A DNA stretch of 5,165 nucleotides, taken from the NCBI GenBank assembly GCA_006226985.1, contig SBGC01000154.1, positions 1 to 5,165 on the forward strand, written 5' to 3'. Origin of the DNA: Bacillota bacterium (GTDB lineage Bacteria > Bacillota_I > Bacilli_A > Acholeplasmatales > Acholeplasmataceae). A model generated the notes under the pieces. That model ran no database searches. It saw only the letters and a list, made by a program, of their open reading frames with translations, and was not told where the DNA came from. The position numbers were made by a program, and so were the translations under genes. Of the stretch, positions 1-5,165 are shown in pieces (the stretch's first letter is position 1; the number at the start of each line of letters is the position of its first letter).

Positions 1-801
1 GAAGATAAAGAAGATCCTCGAGATTTTTCGATTTGGAAAGTTACTGAGGATGGACTTAATTTTGATTCACCTTGGGGTAAGGGTAGACCGGGATGGCACA
101 CAGAGTGTGCGGTGATGAATCACGAAATTTTCGGTTCTGAAATTGATATTCATGGTGGAGGAACCGATCTGAAATTCCCACATCATGAAAATGAAATGGC
201 TCAAACACTTGTTCATGATCACCATCACCTCGCTCGTGTATGGATGCATGTTGGTAGACTCGATGTTGATAATATTAAAATGAGCAAATCACTCGGTAAT
301 ATCAAGTGGGTAAAAGAACTAATTGAGGAAGTTGATCCTCTCGCCTTCAGATTGTTGACGGTTGGACATCACTATCGCCAACCCATACATTATAGCGATG
401 AATTAATGATGCAGTTTGTTAAAGAATATGATAAAATTAAGCGAGCATTAAAAAAAGCTTTTTTAACATTATCTTTATCGAGTATTGGACAAAGTATACA
501 TCACCCAGATTACATATCACAATTTAAGCACCACATGGATGACGATATCAACATACCAAATGTCATCACTCTTGTTTATGAACTGATTAAAGAACTTAAC
601 AAAGAAAAAGATGTTGCTCGAATAGCAGTTTTATATGAAACAATAAAAATCATTTTAGACATTTTAGGCATTATGCCTAGATTTGAGATTGAAGATGAAA
701 CCTTGATTTTATATAAAAACTGGGAACAAGCAAGAGAAAATAGAGATTTTGAACGTGCTGATGCACTGAGAAAACAGCTTTCAGAACAGGGATGGATGTA
801 A
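1..801 (+). CDS. cysS: Cysteinyl-tRNA synthetase, 3' part (5' end outside window)
   Basis: CysRS is a cytoplasmic class I aminoacyl-tRNA synthetase that joins cysteine to tRNA-Cys. The reading frame is open from base 1, so the gene begins upstream; 266 C-terminal residues are visible of the roughly 440-470 usual for the family. In window residue numbering, the GWHTEC motif gives Cys36, and HHENE gives His61 and Glu65. This spacing matches the zinc ligands Cys209, His234 and Glu238 of the E. coli enzyme. The class I signature KMSKS is at 93-97, followed by LGN. Residues about 130-225 are the helical DALR-type anticodon-binding domain (HYRQP..YSDEL before it, MDDD.N.P within it). The C-terminal part keeps the 'AR..RDFERADALRKQL' type helix, but the protein stops at GWM. 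It lacks the DTPQGTRW-like tail common in bacterial CysRS, so it is about a dozen residues short. The TAA stop is one base before the next gene, which suggests an operon. Identification is secure. Confidence 0.97.
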   Translation, partial: EDKEDPRDFSIWKVTEDGLNFDSPWGKGRPGWHTECAVMNHEIFGSEIDIHGGGTDLKFPHHENEMAQTLVHDHHHLARVWMHVGRLDVDNIKMSKSLGNIKWVKELIEEVDPLAFRLLTVGHHYRQPIHYSDELMMQFVKEYDKIKRALKKAFLTLSLSSIGQSIHHPDYISQFKHHMDDDINIPNVITLVYELIKELNKEKDVARIAVLYETIKIILDILGIMPRFEIEDETLILYKNWEQARENRDFERADALRKQLSEQGWM

Positions 802-802
802 C

Positions 803-1210
803 TTGAATGGTTTAACTTTAGCTTATATTGGAGACTCATATTACGAATTAAAAATTAGAACACACCTTATTTCACTCAAATTAACACATGTTAATGATCT
901 TCATAAACGAGCTATTAAGTATACATCAGGACAAGCCCAAGCGACTATTATGAATTATTTAATAGACCATATGCTCATCACTCAAGAAGAAATCGATGTT
1001 TTTAAAAGAGGAAGAAATGCTAGTGGTCCAGGTAGAAAAAACATTGATGCTAAAAATTATCATCTAGCAACAGGTTTTGAAGCATTAATTGGATATTTAT
1101 ATATACATCAAACAGCGCGTGCTGATGAAATTATCGATATAGCAATCACCTATATTGAGAAAGGAGATTTCAATGGAAAAAACAGTAGCAAAGAAAGTAC
1201 AATCCAATGA
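803..1210 (+). CDS. mrnC: Mini-ribonuclease III (MrnC), 23S rRNA maturation
   Basis: Mini-III is a dimeric RNase III-type nuclease lacking the double-stranded RNA-binding domain. In B. subtilis it trims the 5' and 3' ends of 23S rRNA precursor. The 135-residue product is the usual family size. It shows the RNase III signature AYIGDSYYE (Asp11 the likely metal-binding residue), NDLHKRA at 31-37, the KRGRNA block at 68-73, and FEALIGYLY at 92-100, with Glu93 the likely second acidic catalytic residue. The start is TTG at 803, the only usable start: in-frame codons upstream reach a TGA at 767-769 without ATG, GTG or TTG. Only a weak purine stretch (AGGG, 788-791) precedes it. The B. subtilis protein carries about 12 extra residues before the matching LNGL motif, so the N-terminus here is short. 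The 3' end overlaps the ATPase gene by 38 bases, and the gene ends in TGA. It follows cysS as in B. subtilis. Confidence 0.92.
   Translation: MNGLTLAYIGDSYYELKIRTHLISLKLTHVNDLHKRAIKYTSGQAQATIMNYLIDHMLITQEEIDVFKRGRNASGPGRKNIDAKNYHLATGFEALIGYLYIHQTARADEIIDIAITYIEKGDFNGKNSSKESTIQ
1158..1166 (+). promoter_or_regulatory. Strong ribosome binding site deciding the ATPase start
   Basis: AGAAAGGAG lies inside the mrnC coding region, six bases before ATG 1173. It is a near-perfect complement to the 16S rRNA 3' end. It fixes the ATPase start at 1173 rather than the in-frame TTG at 1155, which lies upstream of this motif and has no ribosome binding site of its own. Confidence 0.88.
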
Positions 1211-3860
1211 TCAAGATTTGAACGATCTTTTAGAAGAAGAACAACAAGATCAAACTGAAATCTCTAAAAAAGAGAAAAAACAGAAAGGTCCTAAAACAAT
1301 CATTAAAGAAGAAATGATTACCATGAAAGGTGATCCTTTAGGACTGCATGTTCCTTTAGATGATGAACCGATTGAATCTTTAGATGTTAAAAGTAAAGTT
1401 AAAAGTAAAGACGAAATTGTCGTTGAAAGATATAATCCAGACGTTGAAAAAGGTTTAACAACAGAAGAAGTTGAACTTAGACAGATGGCTGGATATGCAA
1501 ACATAACAGATACAGGTAGTAGTAAAAGTGTAACATCCATTATTACATCAAATATCTTCACGTTCTTTAACTTTATGAACTTTGGTATCGCTATTTGGCT
1601 TATTACAGTCAGTGCTAAAATCACAAATATGGCATTTATGGGTGTTATTACAGCGAATATAACCATTGGTATTATTCAAGAAATTAGAGCTAAAAAAACG
1701 ATTGATAAACTTTCTTTATTATCTGCACCAACAGCAATTGTTAAGCGAGATAATGATGAATTTGAAATTGCTATTCATGATGTTGTCATCGATGATATTC
1801 TCCATTTGAGTTCAGGTAAGCAAATTCCTGCTGACTGTGTCGTTCGACAAGGTGTTATTGAAGTAAATGAATCACTCTTAACAGGTGAATCTGATCCGAT
1901 TATCAAGCGAAAAGGAGATACATTATACTCAGGTTCGTTTGTTGTTTCAGGAAATTGTTATGCACAAGCTACAGCCATTGGTAAAGATATTTATATTCAA
2001 AAATTAACAAGTCAAGCTAAGAAATATAAGAAGCCCGAATCTGACTTACTTGGATCACTCAAAATCATTATTCGTACCGTAGGAGCATTGATTTTACCTC
2101 TTGCTGGTATTCTATTTTATTTGATGTGGACATCGGTTGATTGGGATCCATCACTGACTATTGGTCAGCGCTTAATGAGCGAAGAGTATTCACTTATTGT
2201 TCGTCAAACAGCAGGTGCAATGATTGGTATGATTCCATCTGGGTTGTTCTTATTAACATCGATGGCACTTGCAGTTGGGGTTATTCGATTAGCACAAAAT
2301 AACACGTTAGTTCAGGAATTATATTGTATTGAAATGCTTGCTAGAGTCGATACACTCTGTTTAGATAAAACAGGTACAATCACTGATGGTACCATGACTG
2401 TTAAGAGCATTATTGAATACAAAAATGAATCTGGATTAACGCTAAAAAATATTATTTCAGCGATGTTAAACGCACAAAATGATTCGAACTTAACATCAGA
2501 TGCACTTGCTGAAAGATTTGGAACAGCTAAACGTATTCGCCATAAAAATTTAATTCCATTTTCGAGTTCTAGAAAATATAGTGCCGTTCAGTTTGAGAGA
2601 TATGGAACATTTATCTTAGGTGCTCCAGAATTTGTCATTAAAGAAAACTTCTCGAAAATTGAAAAAGAAGTTGAAAAACAAGCTAATGATGGTTATCGTG
2701 TACTCGTTGTTGCTCGCTCTGATCAAGACATTGTTGAAAATCAATTTTCAGGAAAAATAGAACCACTTGCACTCATTATGATTGAAGATACAATTCGACC
2801 TGATGCGATTGATACGATTGAGTATTTTGAATCACATAATGTGGAAGTCAAAGTTATTTCTGGGGATAATCCAGCAACCGTTTCGCGGATTTCTCAAAGA
2901 GCAGGTATTGCAAATGCAGATAAATACATTTCTTTAGAAGGTGTTCAAGATAAAGAAGTTGTCCGTGCTGCATCAAGATACACAGTCTTCGGTCGTGTAT
3001 CACCTAGTCAGAAAAAACTTCTAATTGAATCACTTAAAAACAATGGACGTACCGTCGCTATGACAGGTGATGGTGTTAATGACATTCTAGCCCTCAAAGA
3101 AGCAGATACATCGATTGCGATGGCATCTGGTTCAGAAGCAGCTAGAAACGTATCACACCTTGTTTTACTCGATTCTAATTTCTCATCAATGCCTAAAGTT
3201 GTTTCTGAAGGACGAAGAGTTATTAATAACGTACAACGTGTTTCAACACTCTTTTTAACAAAAACAATATTCTCATTCTTACTAGCTATTACAGCAATTA
3301 TTCGACAAGGATACTACCCTATTCAACCAAGTCAACTTGTCTTAATCGATTATCTTGTTATTGGTATACCATCATTCTTCTTAGCGCTTGAACCGAATAA
3401 TAAGCAGGTTAAAGGTAAATTCCTTGGTAATATTCTTAAAGCAGCTTTACCTGGCGCAATCGTCGTTATGATTAATAGTTTAATTATCTTTGGATTTGAG
3501 CGAACGCTGCTTATGGATAATGTTGTTGTTTCAACACTCATTGTCATCTCAGCAACAACCGTTTCACTAACCGTACTCTTTAGAGTATCAACGCCATTTA
3601 ATAAAATGCGCCGAACACTCTTCTTTATTATGGTGATTGCATTCTTTATGCTTGTCATCTTCGTACCGCACTTCTTTGATTTTGCACCATTCTATGCACA
3701 AGATTACAATGTATATCAACCATTATCAGTACCACAAATATTACTTCTTGTTGTTCTAGCACAGGCAACATTCCCGTTGATGTACGTTTTATCCAATTTA
3801 TATGGATGGACGAAGACATTTGTGCGTACAATTTTAAACAAACTCGCAGATATGCAATAA
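1173..3860 (+). CDS. P-type cation-transporting ATPase, CtpE-like
   Basis: This is an 895-residue membrane ion pump of the E1-E2 (P-type) superfamily, driven by ATP through an aspartyl-phosphate. Numbering is from ATG 1173. Landmarks are the actuator motif TGES at 237-240, phosphorylation motif DKTGT with Asp398, nucleotide-domain GAPE at 483-486, and TGDGVND at 631-637. Hydrophobic segments fit ten membrane helices: M1 about 129-147, M2 153-171, M3 298-321, M4 348-373, and M5-M10 from about 690 to 885. The NTLVQEL..IEMLARVD stretch before the phosphorylation site and the RVSTLFLTKT start of M5 resemble CtpE, which has been linked to calcium uptake in mycobacteria. The ion here is not proven. 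The M4 motif is PSG (355-357), not the PEG of calcium pumps. Residues 1 to about 80 form a highly charged Lys/Glu/Asp/Gln-rich extension before the usual GLTTEEVELR core. The gene overlaps mrnC by 38 bases and ends at a terminator, so it is the last gene of the cysS unit. Other possible substrates are Mn2+ or Mg2+. Confidence 0.93.
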   Translation: MEKTVAKKVQSNDQDLNDLLEEEQQDQTEISKKEKKQKGPKTIIKEEMITMKGDPLGLHVPLDDEPIESLDVKSKVKSKDEIVVERYNPDVEKGLTTEEVELRQMAGYANITDTGSSKSVTSIITSNIFTFFNFMNFGIAIWLITVSAKITNMAFMGVITANITIGIIQEIRAKKTIDKLSLLSAPTAIVKRDNDEFEIAIHDVVIDDILHLSSGKQIPADCVVRQGVIEVNESLLTGESDPIIKRKGDTLYSGSFVVSGNCYAQATAIGKDIYIQKLTSQAKKYKKPESDLLGSLKIIIRTVGALILPLAGILFYLMWTSVDWDPSLTIGQRLMSEEYSLIVRQTAGAMIGMIPSGLFLLTSMALAVGVIRLAQNNTLVQELYCIEMLARVDTLCLDKTGTITDGTMTVKSIIEYKNESGLTLKNIISAMLNAQNDSNLTSDALAERFGTAKRIRHKNLIPFSSSRKYSAVQFERYGTFILGAPEFVIKENFSKIEKEVEKQANDGYRVLVVARSDQDIVENQFSGKIEPLALIMIEDTIRPDAIDTIEYFESHNVEVKVISGDNPATVSRISQRAGIANADKYISLEGVQDKEVVRAASRYTVFGRVSPSQKKLLIESLKNNGRTVAMTGDGVNDILALKEADTSIAMASGSEAARNVSHLVLLDSNFSSMPKVVSEGRRVINNVQRVSTLFLTKTIFSFLLAITAIIRQGYYPIQPSQLVLIDYLVIGIPSFFLALEPNNKQVKGKFLGNILKAALPGAIVVMINSLIIFGFERTLLMDNVVVSTLIVISATTVSLTVLFRVSTPFNKMRRTLFFIMVIAFFMLVIFVPHFFDFAPFYAQDYNVYQPLSVPQILLLVVLAQATFPLMYVLSNLYGWTKTFVRTILNKLADMQ

Positions 3861-3865
3861 ACATT

Positions 3866-3891
3866 GAGGACAATATCTGTCCTCTTTTTTT
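3866..3891 (+). terminator. Rho-independent terminator after the ATPase gene
   Basis: A perfect 7-bp stem (GAGGACA 3866-3872 with TGTCCTC 3878-3884) encloses a 5-base loop and is followed at once by seven T residues (3885-3891). It starts five bases after the ATPase stop codon. No T-run precedes the stem on the other strand, so it looks one-directional. It separates the cysS-mrnC-ATPase unit from rlmB. Confidence 0.93.
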
Positions 3892-3916
3892 CAAAAAAAT
3901 TTTCGATTTGAAAAAA
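3886..3916. repeat. AT-rich inverted repeat upstream of rlmB
   Basis: TTTTTTCAAA (3886-3895) and TTTGAAAAAA (3907-3916) are exact inverted 10-base arms around an 11-base spacer, which itself contains AAAATTTT. The left arm reuses the T-run of the terminator and the right arm ends nine bases before the -10 box. It could be a protein-binding site, an A-tract element of the promoter, or simply a by-product of AT-rich intergenic sequence. The repeat is seen directly; no function is shown. Confidence 0.5.
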
Positions 3917-3925
3917 GACTCTTAC

Positions 3926-3931
3926 TATAAT
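3926..3931 (+). promoter_or_regulatory. Promoter -10 box for rlmB and the sigma gene
   Basis: A perfect TATAAT lies 19 bases before the rlmB start and just downstream of a terminator, which is where a promoter is expected. No good -35 box is found at normal spacing: TTCGAT (3902-3907, spacer 18) matches poorly, and TTGAAA (3908-3913) is only 12 bases away. There is no TG extension in front of the -10. The expected transcription start is about 3938, giving a leader of only about 13 bases. Confidence 0.7.
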
Positions 3932-3937
3932 ACCCTT

Positions 3938-3943
3938 GGAGGG
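3938..3943 (+). promoter_or_regulatory. Ribosome binding site of rlmB
   Basis: GGAGGG sits seven bases before ATG 3951 and supports that start. With the -10 box at 3926-3931, the predicted mRNA would begin at or within a base or two of this motif, an unusually tight promoter-to-ribosome-site arrangement. Confidence 0.88.
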
Positions 3944-3950
3944 ATAAATC

Positions 3951-4643
3951 ATGATTGTTTACGGTAAAAATGTTATTAAGGAAGCCATTTTTGCAAAAAG
4001 AGAAATCTATCAACTTTATCTTGATGAAAAGTTATCTGATCATCATTTCTTAGCATTTTTAAAAGATAGAAACATTAGATTTCAATATAAAACAAAAGGA
4101 GAACTTAACGCATTATCACAAAATGCTTTACATCAAGGAATTGTTGCTGATGTTAAGCCTTATGAGTATCAAGCTTTAGAAGATGTGCTCGATGCTTCAA
4201 AAAGACAACGCTTTATGATCTTAGATGGTATTGAAGATCCACATAATCTAGGTGCTATTTTACGCACAGCTGAAGCAACAGCCTTAGATGCTATTATTGT
4301 TTCAAAAAAAGGTCAAGTACCACTCAATGCGACAGTTGCTAAAGTTTCATCAGGTGCTATTGAACATGTTCCTATCGTTTTAGTGGGGAATATTAATCAA
4401 GCTATTCAAACACTAAAGAAAAACAATGTTTGGGTGATTGGAACAGATGGATCAACCGAAAAAACATATGATGATTTACCCAAACATGAATCAGTTGCCA
4501 TTATTTTAGGTAATGAAGGCGAAGGAATTAGACCTTTGGTAAAACAAAATTGTGATTATCTTGTTAAGATCCCTATGTATGGAAAAATCAACTCACTCAA
4601 TGTGAGTGTTGCAGCAGCACTCATGATGTATCAGATGATTTAG
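3951..4643 (+). CDS. rlmB: 23S rRNA 2'-O-methyltransferase RlmB (TrmH/SpoU family)
   Basis: RlmB-type enzymes transfer a methyl group from S-adenosylmethionine to the ribose of a guanosine in domain V of 23S rRNA (G2251 in E. coli numbering). The 230-residue product has the two expected parts. Residues 1 to about 75 form the L30e-like RNA-binding domain (IYGKN-type start, then HQGIVA at 61-66). Residues about 87-230 form the SPOUT methyltransferase domain with its trefoil knot. All three SPOUT motifs are present: motif 1, DPHNLGAILRTAEA (Asn99, Arg105); motif 2, ILGNEGEGI at 185-193 (Asn188, Glu189); and motif 3, IPMYGKINSLNVSVAAAL (Asn214, Ser215, Asn217). Length is near the family norm. It has its own promoter and a strong ribosome binding site, and is followed after one base by the sigma gene. 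In B. subtilis the matching gene (yacO) follows mrnC directly; here the ATPase gene intervenes. A related TrmH-family specificity cannot be fully excluded, but the synteny supports RlmB. Confidence 0.93.
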   Translation: MIVYGKNVIKEAIFAKREIYQLYLDEKLSDHHFLAFLKDRNIRFQYKTKGELNALSQNALHQGIVADVKPYEYQALEDVLDASKRQRFMILDGIEDPHNLGAILRTAEATALDAIIVSKKGQVPLNATVAKVSSGAIEHVPIVLVGNINQAIQTLKKNNVWVIGTDGSTEKTYDDLPKHESVAIILGNEGEGIRPLVKQNCDYLVKIPMYGKINSLNVSVAAALMMYQMI

Positions 4644-4644
4644 T

Positions 4645-5151
4645 ATGTATTATGTGATGAATGATTATGAACTGGTTTATCTCATCCGAACCGAACAAGA
4701 TGAAGTCGCACTATCATTTATGTTCAAGAAGTATCATAAATTCATCTGGAAACATATTCATATATTAAATGTTCAAGAAAAAGAACACGATGATTTACAT
4801 CAAGAAGGATTGCAGATGCTTTATAAAGCCATTTGGACATTCGATGAAAAAAGAGGAAAATCCTTCACCAAATACTTTGAACTCATCTTAAAAAGACAGT
4901 TATATCAATGTATCAAACGCATACCTAATTACGTTCTCTATGAAGATCCACATTTTTATGAGGGTGTTACATATCTTGAAGAAGAGAGAATTGAATTGAG
5001 CTTTGCTTCAGATCTCGAACAAATTGTTTATGTGTGTTATTTTGAAGAAGGTATGACAATTGCTGAAATTGCAAAGAAGGAACAACTCTCTAAAAAACAG
5101 ATATACAATTCCATTTTTCGAATTAAAGAAAAATATAAAATGATGGTATAA
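4645..5151 (+). CDS. sigH: SigH-like RNA polymerase sigma factor
   Basis: This is a short sigma-70 family factor that would direct RNA polymerase core enzyme to a chosen promoter set. Of its 168 residues, about 8-92 form region 2: YELVYLIR..Q.E.AL at the start, the core-binding HDDLHQEGLQMLYKAI block at 48-63, and an aromatic, basic 2.3-2.4 stretch to KR at 91-92. A linker (about 93-120) leads to region 4, where DLEQIVY and the helix-turn-helix MTIAEIAKKEQLSKKQIYN (137-155) are visible. The EGLQMLYKAI and QIYN..FRIKEK patterns resemble B. subtilis SigH, and the position after rlmB is that of sigH. The protein is clearly shorter than B. subtilis SigH (about 218). ATG 4645 is one base after the rlmB stop, with no Shine-Dalgarno; GTG 4654 and ATG 4657 (giving MNDYEL) are equally plausible starts, also without one. 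Translation probably depends on coupling to rlmB. An ECF-like or competence-type (ComX-like) role is an alternative; target genes are unknown. Confidence 0.78.
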   Translation: MYYVMNDYELVYLIRTEQDEVALSFMFKKYHKFIWKHIHILNVQEKEHDDLHQEGLQMLYKAIWTFDEKRGKSFTKYFELILKRQLYQCIKRIPNYVLYEDPHFYEGVTYLEEERIELSFASDLEQIVYVCYFEEGMTIAEIAKKEQLSKKQIYNSIFRIKEKYKMMV

Positions 5152-5152
5152 T
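5144..5152 (+). promoter_or_regulatory. Candidate extended -10 promoter leading out of the window
   Basis: TGGTATAAT is a perfect extended -10 (TGN plus TATAAT) overlapping the last codons and stop of the sigma gene. TTAAAG at 5123-5128 is a weak -35 candidate at an 18-base spacer. The predicted start, near 5159, would serve the gene beyond the window. In B. subtilis the genes after sigH are rpmGB, secE and nusG, so a strong promoter here would make sense. The motif is seen directly; its activity is inferred. Confidence 0.45.
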
Positions 5153-5165
5153 AAATAAGATAGTT

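Noticed and set aside
448..466. A-run/T-run palindrome AAAAAAGCTTTTTT (451-464) that resembles a terminator.
   Set aside because: It lies inside the cysS coding frame (Lys-Lys-Ala-Phe), has almost no G/C in the stem and no loop, and the frame continues through normal conserved domains.
665..679. Palindrome TAGGCAT-T-ATGCCTA resembling an operator.
   Set aside because: It encodes the Leu-Gly-Ile-Met-Pro stretch within cysS; a single 7-base arm pair in several kilobases of coding DNA is not evidence of regulation.
1128..1156. TATATT at 1151-1156 as a promoter for the ATPase gene.
   Set aside because: No -35 box at an acceptable distance and the sequence is generally AT-rich; read-through from cysS-mrnC explains expression more simply.
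1155..1172. TTG 1155 as an upstream start of the ATPase, adding six residues.
   Set aside because: It lies upstream of the strong AGAAAGGAG motif and has no ribosome site of its own; ATG 1173 is ideally spaced from that motif.
1250..1666. Long open frame on the minus strand opposite the ATPase N-terminal region (138 codons), and similar minus-strand frames at 576-839, 3350-3658 and 3655-3952.
   Set aside because: They are antisense shadows of well-identified genes, with unnatural composition and no ribosome sites or recognisable domains.
4594..4608. Hairpin CACTCA-ATG-TGAGTG near the 3' end of rlmB.
   Set aside because: It falls in the codons of conserved SPOUT motif 3 (Ser-Leu-Asn-Val-Ser) and has no T-run after it, so protein conservation explains it.
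1..5165. CRISPR arrays, insertion sequences, tRNA genes or phage genes.
   Set aside because: No direct repeat series, no transposase-like frame or terminal inverted repeats, and no cloverleaf sequences were seen; nearly all of the window is accounted for by five housekeeping-type genes.

Overview
The window is an AT-rich stretch (roughly one third G+C by eye) from a low-GC Gram-positive bacterium. All complete genes lie on the + strand with little space between them. The gene set and order (cysS, mrnC, rlmB, a SigH-like sigma factor) match the cysS-mrnC-rlmB-rae1-sigH cluster known from Bacillus subtilis and other Firmicutes. TGA acts as a real stop: mrnC ends in TGA, and every visible Trp is TGG. 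This argues against Mycoplasma/Spiroplasma-type Mollicutes with the UGA=Trp code. It fits standard-code groups such as Acholeplasma-like Mollicutes, Erysipelotrichia or other Bacillota. The exact taxon is an inference.

Layout: (1) 1-801, the 3' part of cysS (cysteinyl-tRNA synthetase), cut by the window edge. (2) 803-1210, mrnC (Mini-ribonuclease III), starting on TTG one base after the cysS stop. (3) 1173-3860, a large P-type cation-transporting ATPase resembling the CtpE branch, whose start lies inside the end of mrnC behind a strong Shine-Dalgarno. (4) 3861-3950, the only real intergenic gap, holding a clear intrinsic terminator, an AT-rich inverted repeat and a promoter with a consensus -10. 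(5) 3951-4643, rlmB (23S rRNA 2'-O-methyltransferase, TrmH/SpoU family). (6) 4645-5151, a short SigH-like sigma-70 family factor one base after rlmB. (7) An extended -10 promoter motif over the sigma gene's stop codon, pointing out of the window.

Two transcription units are therefore inferred: cysS-mrnC-ATPase, ending at the 3866-3891 hairpin, and rlmB-sigma, starting from the promoter near 3926. Three of the genes serve translation and rRNA maturation: CysRS charges tRNA, Mini-III trims 23S rRNA ends, and RlmB methylates 23S rRNA. The sigma factor is the regulatory member of the old cluster. The ATPase is the odd one out: a membrane ion pump placed between mrnC and rlmB and translationally tied to mrnC. 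The Rae1 (YacP) gene that sits between rlmB and sigH in B. subtilis is missing.

I do not see a clearly new biological system here. The points most worth checking are the ATPase insertion into a conserved RNA-processing operon, the shortened gene ends at the cysS/mrnC junction, and the unusual ion-site residues and charged N-terminal extension of the ATPase.
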